From the NCBI GenBank assembly GCA_030653435.1, contig JAURZI010000051.1, positions 1 through 38,745 of the forward strand: a stretch of DNA of 38,745 nucleotides, written 5' to 3'. Made by a program: the position numbers and the translations under genes. Under the pieces are notes generated by a model. It did no database searches and was not told where the DNA came from. It saw only the letters and a list, made by a program, of their open reading frames with translations. This stretch comes from Methylovulum sp. Lineage in GTDB: Bacteria > Pseudomonadota > Gammaproteobacteria > Methylococcales > Methylomonadaceae. Below, piece by piece: positions 31,668 through 38,745 of the stretch (position 1 is its first letter; each line of letters opens with the position of its first letter).

Positions 31668-33577
31668 GACGATTTGCCTTTAAGCATTTTCGCAGCCGTT
31701 TGCTGTTTTATTTTGTCGGCTTGTTTGCGCTGACGCTGGCCAGTATTTTTGTTTTTGTTGACCGAGTGTTCCAGCAAAATACCGAGTCGGCTATCCGCAA
31801 CGAGTTAATTGTCACCGAGCGTGTATTTTCAAAGTTGTTACAGGATCGTAGCGCACAATTGACGCAATGGGGTATTGCGCTGGCAGGAGATTTTGCTTTT
31901 AAGGGTGTTATGGCGACGCACGACCATGATACCTTGCTGTCGGCATTGCTTAATTTAAGTAAACGTGTGGGTGCTGATGCGGCTATGCTGGTTTCAGTGG
32001 ATTATGAGTTGTTGGCGGACATCGCCCGCCCTGACGATAAAGGTCGTGGACCTTTTTTTGCGGCCGACATGATACGGCAGGCAGAAGAATACGGTACGGC
32101 GTCAACCCTGGTGCTGATGGGGCAGCTGCCTTATCAGTTAATTGCCGTGCCTATCCTGGCACCCGACCCGATTGCGTGGTTGTGTATCGGTTTTAAAATC
32201 GATCAGGGCGTGCTAAACCAATTGAAACAATTGACACAGCTGGAAATCAGTATCTTAAGCCTGGGTAAAACCGGCACTATCCTGCATGCGTCAACCTTGC
32301 TGGACGGGAATAAGGCAACGCTCAACAATGACTGGCAGCAAGTCATAGACAAGGAGAGTTTTTTTGGGAGTTACCGTGACAGCCTGTATTTAAGCCGCTT
32401 GGTTGTGCTGCATAAGCAGGGTGATTTTACTATGGTCGCGTTGATTCAGCGCTCATGGCACGATGCCCTGGCTAATTTTTATCATTTGCGCTGGTTGATG
32501 ATGGGCATCGCATTGTCGGGTATGGCGATTGTATTATTGGTCAGCAGCTGGCTTGCCAAAACGGTTAGCAGGCCCATGCAGATATTGGTTAAAGGGGTGC
32601 GCGCCATAGGCTTGGGTGATTACCGCTATAAGGTGCAATTGACGGCTAGCGATGAAATCGGTGAGTTGGGGCGGGCTTTTAATGACATGAGCGGACAATT
32701 GGCGGAAAAGGAAAAAATCCGCAATTTGTTGGGCAAGGTGGTTTCGCCCGCTGTGGTTAACGAATTGATGAACAGTGAGGTTAAATTAGGCGGTGAGCTG
32801 CGTGAAATTACCGCATTATTCTCCGATTTGGCGGGTTTTACGTCGATTGCTGAAGCCATGCAGCCGGAGCCGTTGGTGGCGTTGTTAAATGATTATTTGA
32901 CGCAGATGAGTAACCAGATCAATGCAAACGATGGTGTTATCGATAAATTTATAGGCGATGCTGTCGTGGCATTCTGGGGCGCGCCTGTCATAGAAGGGCG
33001 CCATGCCGTGCTGGCGCTGAAAAGCGCCTTGGCCATGCAGCATGCCTTGGCACAATTGCGTACCCACTGGTCCTCGCTGGGCCTGCCGCTATTGACCATG
33101 CGTATTGGCGTCAATACAGGGCCCGCGGTAGTCGGCAATATGGGTTCGATTGATCGCATGGATTATACGATGATGGGTGATACCGTTAATTTGGCCGCGC
33201 GACTGGAAGGTGCCAATAAGTATTACGGCACTGATATTTTATTGTCTGAGTACACTTATGCCCAAGTTAAGGAAGTGTTTTTGTGCCGGGAGCTGGATAA
33301 GGTGCGGGTGCAGGGCAAGAGGCTACCCGTGCGGGTATTTGAGTTGCTGGGCGAACATAGCCAAGTGGAGTCGGCCAGTAAGGTCTTGTGCGAGATGTTT
33401 GCTGAGGCGCTTGCGGAATTTCGACAATGCCGCTGGGGTAAGGCTGAAAGTCTATTTGTGTCAATTCTAGGGGATTATGATGATGCCGTGAGCCGGTTGT
33501 ATCTTCATCGTTTGCAATACTACCGTACAGCACCTCCCGAAGCTTCATGGGACGGTGTTTACGATTTGGGGAAATAG
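31664..33577 (+). CDS. Membrane-bound class III adenylate cyclase with periplasmic sensor and HAMP
   Basis: A 637-residue sensor cyclase. TM1 spans about residues 12-32; the periplasmic domain (about 33-275) looks like a Cache-type sensor (SAQLTQWGIALAGDFAFKGV and later VGADAAMLVSVDYELLADIA). TM2 is at about 277-298, the HAMP linker at 299-350 (SRPMQILVKGVRAIGLGDYR), and the class III cyclase core at about 375-545. Catalytic residues are complete: metal ligands Asp388 (LFSDLAGF) and Asp432 (GDAVVAFWG), adenine-specifying Lys428 and Asp506 (YTMMGDTVN), and transition-state Asn509 and Arg513. This argues for cAMP, not cGMP. The start is a TTG at 31664 that overlaps the cupredoxin stop, implying translational coupling. 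A strong terminator follows at 33631. Confidence 0.92.
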   Translation: MRRFAFKHFRSRLLFYFVGLFALTLASIFVFVDRVFQQNTESAIRNELIVTERVFSKLLQDRSAQLTQWGIALAGDFAFKGVMATHDHDTLLSALLNLSKRVGADAAMLVSVDYELLADIARPDDKGRGPFFAADMIRQAEEYGTASTLVLMGQLPYQLIAVPILAPDPIAWLCIGFKIDQGVLNQLKQLTQLEISILSLGKTGTILHASTLLDGNKATLNNDWQQVIDKESFFGSYRDSLYLSRLVVLHKQGDFTMVALIQRSWHDALANFYHLRWLMMGIALSGMAIVLLVSSWLAKTVSRPMQILVKGVRAIGLGDYRYKVQLTASDEIGELGRAFNDMSGQLAEKEKIRNLLGKVVSPAVVNELMNSEVKLGGELREITALFSDLAGFTSIAEAMQPEPLVALLNDYLTQMSNQINANDGVIDKFIGDAVVAFWGAPVIEGRHAVLALKSALAMQHALAQLRTHWSSLGLPLLTMRIGVNTGPAVVGNMGSIDRMDYTMMGDTVNLAARLEGANKYYGTDILLSEYTYAQVKEVFLCRELDKVRVQGKRLPVRVFELLGEHSQVESASKVLCEMFAEALAEFRQCRWGKAESLFVSILGDYDDAVSRLYLHRLQYYRTAPPEASWDGVYDLGK

Positions 33578-33630
33578 ACTTTGGGGAAGTAGACTAACGT
33601 AGTGCGGGGTTATTTGAATTTAGAAAAAAC

Positions 33631-33670
33631 ACCCCCCCGCCGGACGACACGGGAGGGTAGTCTTTTTATT
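33631..33670. terminator. Bidirectional rho-independent terminator
   Basis: The stem ACCCCCCCG/CGGGAGGGT (33631-33639 with 33650-33658, one mismatch) encloses a 10-base loop and is followed by AGTCTTTTTATTTT on the plus strand. On the minus strand it is followed by GTTTTTTCTAAA. It ends both the cyclase operon and the small minus-strand gene at 33666-33875. Confidence 0.8.
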
Positions 33671-33875
33671 TTCCTGAAATTTGCTCAGCAGTGCTGTTGT
33701 TGCTGGTATGTCTTTTTTCTATTTTAGAAAATGTTTCTTGTTGCAGTGCCGCTACCGCGCCACTTTCTAAATGCTTGGTTTCGTCTTTTTTCAATAATAC
33801 TACTAAAAGAATGATGCCAGCGATGCAACCACCAACAACCCACCACATAGTATTGCTTTCTTCTACTTCAGCCAT
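33666..33875 (-). CDS. Small single-span membrane protein (69 residues)
   Basis: Starting at ATG 33875, the frame gives an acidic N-terminus (MAEVEESNT) and one transmembrane helix (WWVVGGCIAGIILLVVLLKK). A polar tail (ETKHLESGAVAALQQETFSK) with many Lys and Ser residues follows. A strong ribosome-binding site (AGAGGAT) lies about 7 bases before the ATG, and a terminator immediately follows the stop, so it looks like a real gene. No family is recognised. It is convergent with the cyclase operon and preceded by AT-rich DNA. Confidence 0.6.
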   Translation of the reverse strand: MAEVEESNTMWWVVGGCIAGIILLVVLLKKDETKHLESGAVAALQQETFSKIEKRHTSNNSTAEQISGK

Positions 33876-34705
33876 TTTTAAATCCTCTATAGTTATTAAT
33901 AATTTTTATTTTCCCTTTCCTCAAGGGTGCAACTCCAAAATCAATTTGTGAGTTGGTTGTCGAATTATTCTTAAACAACGGTGCAATTTTTATCATGAGA
34001 CAAGGTGTCGTGTCAAAGCTATAAATAAAAATTTTTTTAATAGTTTTGCGTAAACCAAGCGCTAACTGTTTTATATGGCCTGATTATTAATGGATATATT
34101 TTTAACTAATTGAATGTGAATGATAAAAAAATTAAGCAATCATTTTTTGGTTGGATTTGAAAACGTAGCACAAAAAATAATAAAAGCGATGATTTCGTCT
34201 TGCAAAATAGATAGCGGCAGACGAGTGTTGATAACAGGCGTCATAGAAGTGGCATTATTAGCAGCCGTTTATAAAATGTGACGCTATCTTTAATTAATGC
34301 TATCCTGAAAATCTGTACGCCATGTGCAATTTCGGGGATATTTGACGATTTAGATGCCGGAACATGGGGACGACTGATACATGGGTAATGGATTAAACTT
34401 GTTATGTGTCCCAAACCCTTTACCTCATGGAGTTTCAGGGCAGTGCCATCCAAGTCATGGTTAGTGAGTAACTTTTGGTTGTTAAATCAGTTAGCGGCAA
34501 TATGCTAATGATATTCACATCTCGGCTTGTGCTGCTTTTAGTTATCAACCGATTTGACCCACTACCGAAAAACCGATCAATGTGTTTGCAAAACAAAGAC
34601 AGGCGTGGCTATGGCTGCCCGCTCCCTTGATAGGCTTATTACCGTTGGCGTACTGTGTTATTGCGATGTGCTGATCAATTCCATTTACTTTTGAGGAGAA
34701 TAATC
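33876..34705. other. AT-rich stretch of about 0.8 kb without a convincing gene
   Basis: This is the most AT-rich part of the window. Tiny frames exist: one of 53 codons on the plus strand (34120-34281, starting MIKKLSNHFLVGFENVAQKI, with a possible membrane segment near its end), and one of 30 codons (34582-34674) with GTG start and a hydrophobic PAPLIGLLPLAY stretch. Neither has a good ribosome-binding site or a family match. A 70-codon minus-strand frame (34453-34241) is also unconvincing. No tRNA or terminator is seen. Confidence 0.4.
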
Positions 34706-35905
34706 ATGAGAAAAACTTCCTTACTGGCAAAAATTAACTCGCCAGATCATGGCATCAAGCTATTGGCTCTGATGGGTACAATGATAGCACTAGCGGGCAG
34801 TTCGGCCGCCGCTTGGGGTAGCCCAACACTGCTTTTTGACAGCTATGTGTCGACTCCCTTTGTTGAAGGCGTTAGGCATGGGGGTGAACCTAAGTTGCTG
34901 GTTAACAGCGGGAGCACTGGTTTTCTCAAGTTTGCCCTGACCAAGTCGTTGCCGACCGGAATAACCGGGCAAGATATCGACAAAGCAACGTTAAAAATCT
35001 TTATATCCCGTGTTAACACGGCAGGTAACCTGACGATCAGGCGGGTTACTCAAGGCTGGACTGAGCATGGGATTCCGGTCGACGGTGTTTCGCCTGCGTT
35101 GGATTTAGTGGCGCAAGCCAAAACTGTTAAGATCACCAAAGCTGATGCGCGACATTGGGTTGAACTTGACGTAACCAACCTGGCTAAAGGCTGGTCTGCC
35201 CATCCAGCAGCCAACGAAGGGTTGGCATTGACTGTGGAGGATGGCAGTCCATTAGATGCCGTTATCGATAGCAAGGAGAACACCACGACCAGCCATCAGG
35301 CATTATTGGATGTGGTACTGGATAGCAAGGGAGCAACCGGTGCAACAGGCCCGGTTGGCCCAATAGGCCCTGCCGGTGCAACAGGCCCAGTTGGTGAAAT
35401 GGGGCCAATAGGCCCAGCGGGTGCGCCGGGCCCGGTCTATAGCGGAACCGCGCCTATTGCCGTTGACAACACGGCGAACACGATAGGGCTTAATGCGGCG
35501 ACCAACGCTGGCGACCTAATGACCTGGGACGGCAATAACTGGGTTGCCAAGCCGCCCGCTGCCACCGGGACAGTCAATAACATGCAGCCTTATCTGGCCG
35601 TTAATTACATTATTGCCTTGGAAGGTATTTTTCCATCCAGAAATGGGGATTTGCCATTCCTTGGCGAAATTGAAATATTTGCCGGTAATTTTGAGCCTCG
35701 CGGTTGGGCTTTCTGCAACGGGCAAATATTGTCGATTGCACAAAATACGGCATTGTTTTCCATTTTAGGGACCACTTACGGCGGTGATGGCATTACCACC
35801 TTTGCCTTGCCTGACCTGCGCGGTAGGGCGCCTATACATTTCGGACAAGGTCCGGGGCTGTCAAACCGTGTGATGGGTGAAAAAGGCGGTGCTGAAACTG
35901 AATAA
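34706..35905 (+). CDS. Exported DNRLRE-collagen-tail-collar fusion protein
   Basis: A 399-residue secreted protein, chimeric in build. Order: signal peptide (about 1-36, LLALMGTMIALAGSSAAAWG), a DNRLRE-type beta-sandwich (about 37-208; LLFDSYVSTPFVEGVRHGGE ... DVTNLAKGWSAHP), twelve Gly-X-Y triplets of collagen type (209-244), a linker with TAPIAVDNTANTIGLN, then a phage tail-collar/microcystin-dependent (MdpB-like) domain. The collar is out of its normal order: MQPYLAVNYIIALEGIFPSRN, usually the C-terminal element, precedes LGEIEIFAGNFEPRGWAFCN. The protein stops after GEKGGAETE, where the H-T-H region normally follows. GAGGAG precedes ATG 34706. A terminator follows at 35932. Confidence 0.85.
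   Translation: MRKTSLLAKINSPDHGIKLLALMGTMIALAGSSAAAWGSPTLLFDSYVSTPFVEGVRHGGEPKLLVNSGSTGFLKFALTKSLPTGITGQDIDKATLKIFISRVNTAGNLTIRRVTQGWTEHGIPVDGVSPALDLVAQAKTVKITKADARHWVELDVTNLAKGWSAHPAANEGLALTVEDGSPLDAVIDSKENTTTSHQALLDVVLDSKGATGATGPVGPIGPAGATGPVGEMGPIGPAGAPGPVYSGTAPIAVDNTANTIGLNAATNAGDLMTWDGNNWVAKPPAATGTVNNMQPYLAVNYIIALEGIFPSRNGDLPFLGEIEIFAGNFEPRGWAFCNGQILSIAQNTALFSILGTTYGGDGITTFALPDLRGRAPIHFGQGPGLSNRVMGEKGGAETE
35330..35437 (+). repeat. Collagen-like Gly-X-Y repeat (12 triplets)
   Basis: Twelve consecutive Gly-X-Y codon triplets, rich in Pro at X or Ala/Val/Ile/Met at Y (for example GATGATGPVGPIGPAGATGP), link the DNRLRE domain and the collar domain. The DNA shows related near-repeats of GGCCC and AATAGGCCC. 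Confidence 0.9.
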
Positions 35906-35931
35906 GGCCGACCGACTTTGGGCGCAGCTTT

Positions 35932-35960
35932 AAAGAAGCCTGCTGAAAACAGGCTTCTTT
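35932..35960 (+). terminator. Rho-independent terminator-like hairpin
   Basis: An 11-bp perfect stem, AAAGAAGCCTG/CAGGCTTCTTT, with loop CTGAAAA starts 27 bases after the DNRLRE-collagen-collar gene stop. It ends in TTT and then GCTT, so the T-run is short. It lies just before the subtilisin gene. Confidence 0.7.
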
Positions 35961-35973
35961 GCTTAATAACTGC

Positions 35974-37695
35974 ATGATCGTGTTCAACCATGCGCGTGTT
36001 ATTGTTGGGTTCGGCTTTTTGCTGGCGTGGCCTCTGGCTAGCCGGGCGGTGGGTTCGGCAGATCCTTTTGCCGAAGGGGCATGGTTCTTGGATGCCATTC
36101 ATGCCCCTGAACATATTAAAACAACGAAAGGCAGCCGGAAAATCGTCATTGCCGTTGTCGATGACGGGGTGCTCCTCAGTCACCAAGATTTAAAAGCCTT
36201 AATCTGGACGAATTCCGGCGAAAAGCCGGATAACGGGCAAGACGATGACGGCAATGGTTACCTTGACGATGTGCATGGCTGGAATGTTTCCGACCATAAC
36301 GGCAACGTTTCCACGCCTGCCGACAGGCTTGATGCGTATTACCACGGCACCCATGTTGCCGGCGTCATTGCCCAGATCGTACACCGTGCATACGGCGCGC
36401 GGGCCGAAGATTATATTCAAATCATGCCGGTAAAAAGCATTTCCGACAGGGCAGATGACAGTTACCTTAAAGACGCTTACAAGGGTATTGCTTATGCGAT
36501 AGATGCCGGTGCGGACATTATTGTCTGTGCTTGGGGCGTCGGGCATATTTCTGTGGACGAGTCGGCGTTGTTGCGGAAGGCCCGTGAGCGGGGGATTACC
36601 ATCGTGGCAGCAGCGGGGAATTTTCTCAACGGTCGGCCTCAATATCCTGCAGCCGACGATTCGGTACTGGCAGTCGCCGCCGTAGATGCCCAAAAGAAAA
36701 AACTCCCGCATTCCAATTTTGGGCGATTCGTCGATCTGTCTGCGCCAGGAACCCATATCCGCAGTGCTGTTCCGCAATCCGATGCCGCCTATGCACTGAA
36801 AGACGGCACGTCCGTAGCGGTTCCGATGGTGGCCGCCGCCGTTGCGATGTTACGTTTGCATTATCCCACCTACACGGCTGAACAACTGGAAATCTGTTTA
36901 AAAAGCGCCACGGAAACGATAGACGCGCTTAACGCGCCCTACGAAGCGAAGCTTGGCGCGGGGCAGTTAGACATAGCGGCAGCGTTACAATGCAAATTGC
37001 TTAATGCCGGCACGGCGATCGCCAATGCCTTGGTCCATCCGCAAGGCTACTTACGCTTCAGCGCCCCGAAAACAGGCTTGGTCAGCTGGGCCATTGCACC
37101 TGCCGGTAACTTTAAGGGCCTGTATTTCAAATTATTGACAGACAGGAAACGGGCAGGAGATGGGACGGTCAATTTTTATGCAAATAATGCCCCGAATGCG
37201 CCATTAGTGGCCAGTTACTCGCTAAAAAATTTCCCGGAACAGATTTATGTTCCGGGGACAACAGCCTACGTCACGTTCAAACCGAAAAAAACCAAGCAAC
37301 AACAGGATGGGATAATAGCCTATCAGGCAGAACCCATTGATTTCAGTAAGTTATATTGTCAAGGCAAGATCCCCGTAACGGTCGAGGGCTATTTTGAAGA
37401 CGGCAGTGGATCGGCTGACTATGCTGCCGACAGTGATTGCAAATGGATGGTCACCGCCCCGCAGGGGAAAGTGGTGCATTTTAAATTCTCCGAGTTCGAC
37501 ACGGAACCTTTGCATGATTTGCTGTATTTTTTTGATGGCGAGGGTACCCATGAAAAAATTATGGCGATTTTCAGCGGACCCAATAGTCCGCCGGAAATCA
37601 CCACATGGCACAATAAAGTGCTGGTTTGGTTTGTCACTAATGGGCAGCAACAGGCCAAAGGTTGGAAAGGGGAAATTAAATTCGTCGATCCTTAG
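35974..37695 (+). CDS. Secreted subtilisin-like (S8) serine peptidase with C-terminal CUB-like domain
   Basis: A 573-residue exported peptidase. The signal covers about residues 1-27 (VIVGFGFLLAWPLASRAVG). The S8 catalytic set is complete: Asp63 (IAVVDDGV), His124 (HGTHVAG), oxyanion Asn216 (VAAAGNF) and Ser280 (DGTSVAVP). A Ca-binding-type loop, QDDDGNGYLDDVHGWN, sits between Asp and His. The C-terminal region (about 450-570) has CUB-domain features: paired Cys (LYCQGKIPVTVEGYFEDGSG, DCKWMVTAP) and VVHFKFSEFDTE. The first catalytic Asp follows closely after the signal, so no large propeptide is evident. ATG 35974 is used; it has no clear Shine-Dalgarno. The preceding gene encodes the collagen-collar protein. 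Confidence 0.9.
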   Translation: MIVFNHARVIVGFGFLLAWPLASRAVGSADPFAEGAWFLDAIHAPEHIKTTKGSRKIVIAVVDDGVLLSHQDLKALIWTNSGEKPDNGQDDDGNGYLDDVHGWNVSDHNGNVSTPADRLDAYYHGTHVAGVIAQIVHRAYGARAEDYIQIMPVKSISDRADDSYLKDAYKGIAYAIDAGADIIVCAWGVGHISVDESALLRKARERGITIVAAAGNFLNGRPQYPAADDSVLAVAAVDAQKKKLPHSNFGRFVDLSAPGTHIRSAVPQSDAAYALKDGTSVAVPMVAAAVAMLRLHYPTYTAEQLEICLKSATETIDALNAPYEAKLGAGQLDIAAALQCKLLNAGTAIANALVHPQGYLRFSAPKTGLVSWAIAPAGNFKGLYFKLLTDRKRAGDGTVNFYANNAPNAPLVASYSLKNFPEQIYVPGTTAYVTFKPKKTKQQQDGIIAYQAEPIDFSKLYCQGKIPVTVEGYFEDGSGSADYAADSDCKWMVTAPQGKVVHFKFSEFDTEPLHDLLYFFDGEGTHEKIMAIFSGPNSPPEITTWHNKVLVWFVTNGQQQAKGWKGEIKFVDP

Positions 37696-37853
37696 CAGGG
37701 GGAGCAAGTTTTCTTGCCCAAACGAAGCACACCTATTGTTTATGGCACGACATTTGCTTTGAGCAGATATACCCGGTTTTTATCTAAGGTACGCGGTAAG
37801 CAACGGGGAAATATGCGCCATGCGTACTTAATTATTGGAACTATAAGGAAATA

Positions 37854-38621
37854 TTACTCTGAAACATGGATTTGCTCCTTAATGTGTTTCAGGTTAGTGA
37901 TAATTGTAAATGTCATAATGACCAGCAATGACCAAGAACTCCACTTTCCGATATGCACGGCAGACCATGCACCCAGTTGATTGGGATATTTCCAGATTCC
38001 AAAAAAGGTGCTGATATTCTCTGCGATCCAAATAAAGAAGCCGATAAGGATGAATGCCAGGAACAGGGGCATGTTGCGGTCCCTATCGAACGGGCGGAAT
38101 ACGATAGTGGATCGTGCGTACAAACCAAGGGCGCAAGCGGCGATATGCCAACGGTAGTCACCGATAAAATGATGGGTGAAGAAGTTGGCATAGATTAGGA
38201 CGGCGATCAGCGCAGCCATCCAATAGGGCGGATGATGCCTGACGCGCAGCTCCAGAAGCCGCCAGGCCTGGATGATATAGCTGCCGACAGCCGCATACAT
38301 AAACCCGGAAAATAGCGGGACATCCATCACCTTGGTATAGGCGAAGTCGGGATAAGCCCACGATTTTATGCCTGCCGAAGTCTTGAACAGCTCAAGTACG
38401 AAACCGATTGCGTGGAATAAGCAAATAGCCTTGAGTTCGTCGATGGTTTCAAGCTTTGCCCACACCATCCATGCCTGAATTGCCAGCGCGATAATGAATA
38501 GGACATCGTAGCGAGGAACACCTAGCAAGCCTGTGCGGGGCACTGAAAACACCGCAGCAAAGAACAATATCACAAACAGGCACGCGCGGGCTTCTTTGAT
38601 ACCGAAATCAGCAATTCTCAT
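37854..38621 (-). CDS. DUF817 family membrane protein
   Basis: A 255-residue polytopic membrane protein of unknown function, with seven or eight hydrophobic helices (ACLFVILFFAAVFSV, DVLFIIALAIQAWMV, FSGFMYAAVGSYIIQAW, WMAALIAVLIYANFFTHHF). The DUF817 signature is clear in LELFKTSAGIKSWAYPDFAY, FTHHFIGDYRWHIAACALG and FFIWIAENISTFFGIWKYPNQL. Conserved His, Trp and Glu residues in these loops hint at a redox or metal site, but none is proven. The gene is convergent with the subtilisin gene (about 160 bases between stops). Confidence 0.9.
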   Translation of the reverse strand: MRIADFGIKEARACLFVILFFAAVFSVPRTGLLGVPRYDVLFIIALAIQAWMVWAKLETIDELKAICLFHAIGFVLELFKTSAGIKSWAYPDFAYTKVMDVPLFSGFMYAAVGSYIIQAWRLLELRVRHHPPYWMAALIAVLIYANFFTHHFIGDYRWHIAACALGLYARSTIVFRPFDRDRNMPLFLAFILIGFFIWIAENISTFFGIWKYPNQLGAWSAVHIGKWSSWSLLVIMTFTIITNLKHIKEQIHVSE

Positions 38622-38673
38622 TATGACCCCCCGAGTCTAAAATAGCCGACCGATTCCCTATTGAAACCTATTT

Positions 38674-38745
38674 ATGAGTGCTCCCTTTGGATTAAACGCG
38701 TTGACCTTTAGTGACGTAATCAAGCAACTACGCCTAACGTTTGAA
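38674..38745 (+). CDS. Start of an unidentified gene (partial)
   Basis: An ATG at 38674 opens a frame of 24 codons that runs off the window (MSAPFGLNALTFSDVIKQLR then LTFE). There is no family clue, no strong ribosome-binding site and no stop in the visible part. It is divergent from the DUF817 gene. It could be a real gene or a chance frame. Confidence 0.3.
   Translation, partial: MSAPFGLNALTFSDVIKQLRLTFE

Noticed and set aside
34241-34453. Minus-strand frame of 70 codons in the AT-rich gap
   Set aside because: No ribosome-binding site, no family, and a low-complexity, uneven composition.
37699-37719. Hairpin-like GCAAG/CTTGC after the subtilisin gene
   Set aside because: The stem is only 5 bp with a bulge beyond it and there is no T-run, so it is not called a terminator.
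1-38745. CRISPR arrays, toxin-antitoxin pairs, or phage/restriction systems
   Set aside because: No regularly spaced repeats and no recognisable defence or phage structural operon were seen; the tail-collar protein stands alone in a non-phage setting.

Overview
The window looks like a chromosomal segment of a gammaproteobacterium with intermediate G+C. A methanotroph-like member of the Methylococcales is my best guess, based on the mix of families (cis/trans fatty acid isomerase, a 'methylamine utilization'-type cupredoxin, DUF1249/DUF1415/DUF2288/DUF1289 proteins, FNR, AccA, GcvH, MoaA). No marker gene proves the genus. Most of the window is dense housekeeping DNA. The accessory parts are the left edge (1-580) and the right third (about 21.3-38 kb).

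Left edge (1-580): the end of an IS3-like element has landed in a tyrosine integrase gene. The remaining 3' part of that gene is frameshifted and points at the 3' end of a tRNA-Thr(CGT), which looks like the scar of an old integrative element.

0.7-18.8 kb: a ZIP metal transporter and a TMEM165/GDT1-type cation transporter are followed by accA, queD, a DUF1249 protein, an inositol-monophosphatase-family gene, a secreted glycerophosphodiesterase, moaA, an ABM-like protein, rhlE, a DUF2288 protein, a TPR protein, a DUF1415 protein and an FNR-type regulator with all four iron-sulfur cysteines. Next comes a tiny lipoprotein behind a perfect FNR box. A long minus-strand run then reads gcvH, dgkA, a PfkB kinase, mazG, DUF445 and an alpha/beta hydrolase. 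grxC, a DUF1289 protein and a degenerate metallo-beta-lactamase-fold protein follow. The intergenic stretch 5436-5789 has three perfect DnaA boxes beside an AT-rich tract.

18.8-30 kb is an envelope-stress block: cis/trans fatty acid isomerase, a PilZ protein, an exported DUF2252 protein with a kinase-like motif set, and a complete RND tripartite pump (adaptor, permease, outer-membrane lipoprotein) divergent from its TetR-type regulator.

30-33.6 kb: three tightly packed genes encode an outer-membrane barrel-like protein, a periplasmic cupredoxin-like protein and a membrane adenylate cyclase (sensor domain-HAMP-class III cyclase). They end at a strong terminator. I regard this as the best candidate for an undescribed signalling system, possibly relaying an envelope or copper signal to cAMP.

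33.7-38.7 kb: a small single-span membrane protein, about 0.8 kb of AT-rich DNA without a convincing gene, an exported DNRLRE-collagen-tail-collar protein whose collar domain appears permuted and shortened, a subtilisin-CUB peptidase, a DUF817 membrane protein and the first codons of a gene running off the window.
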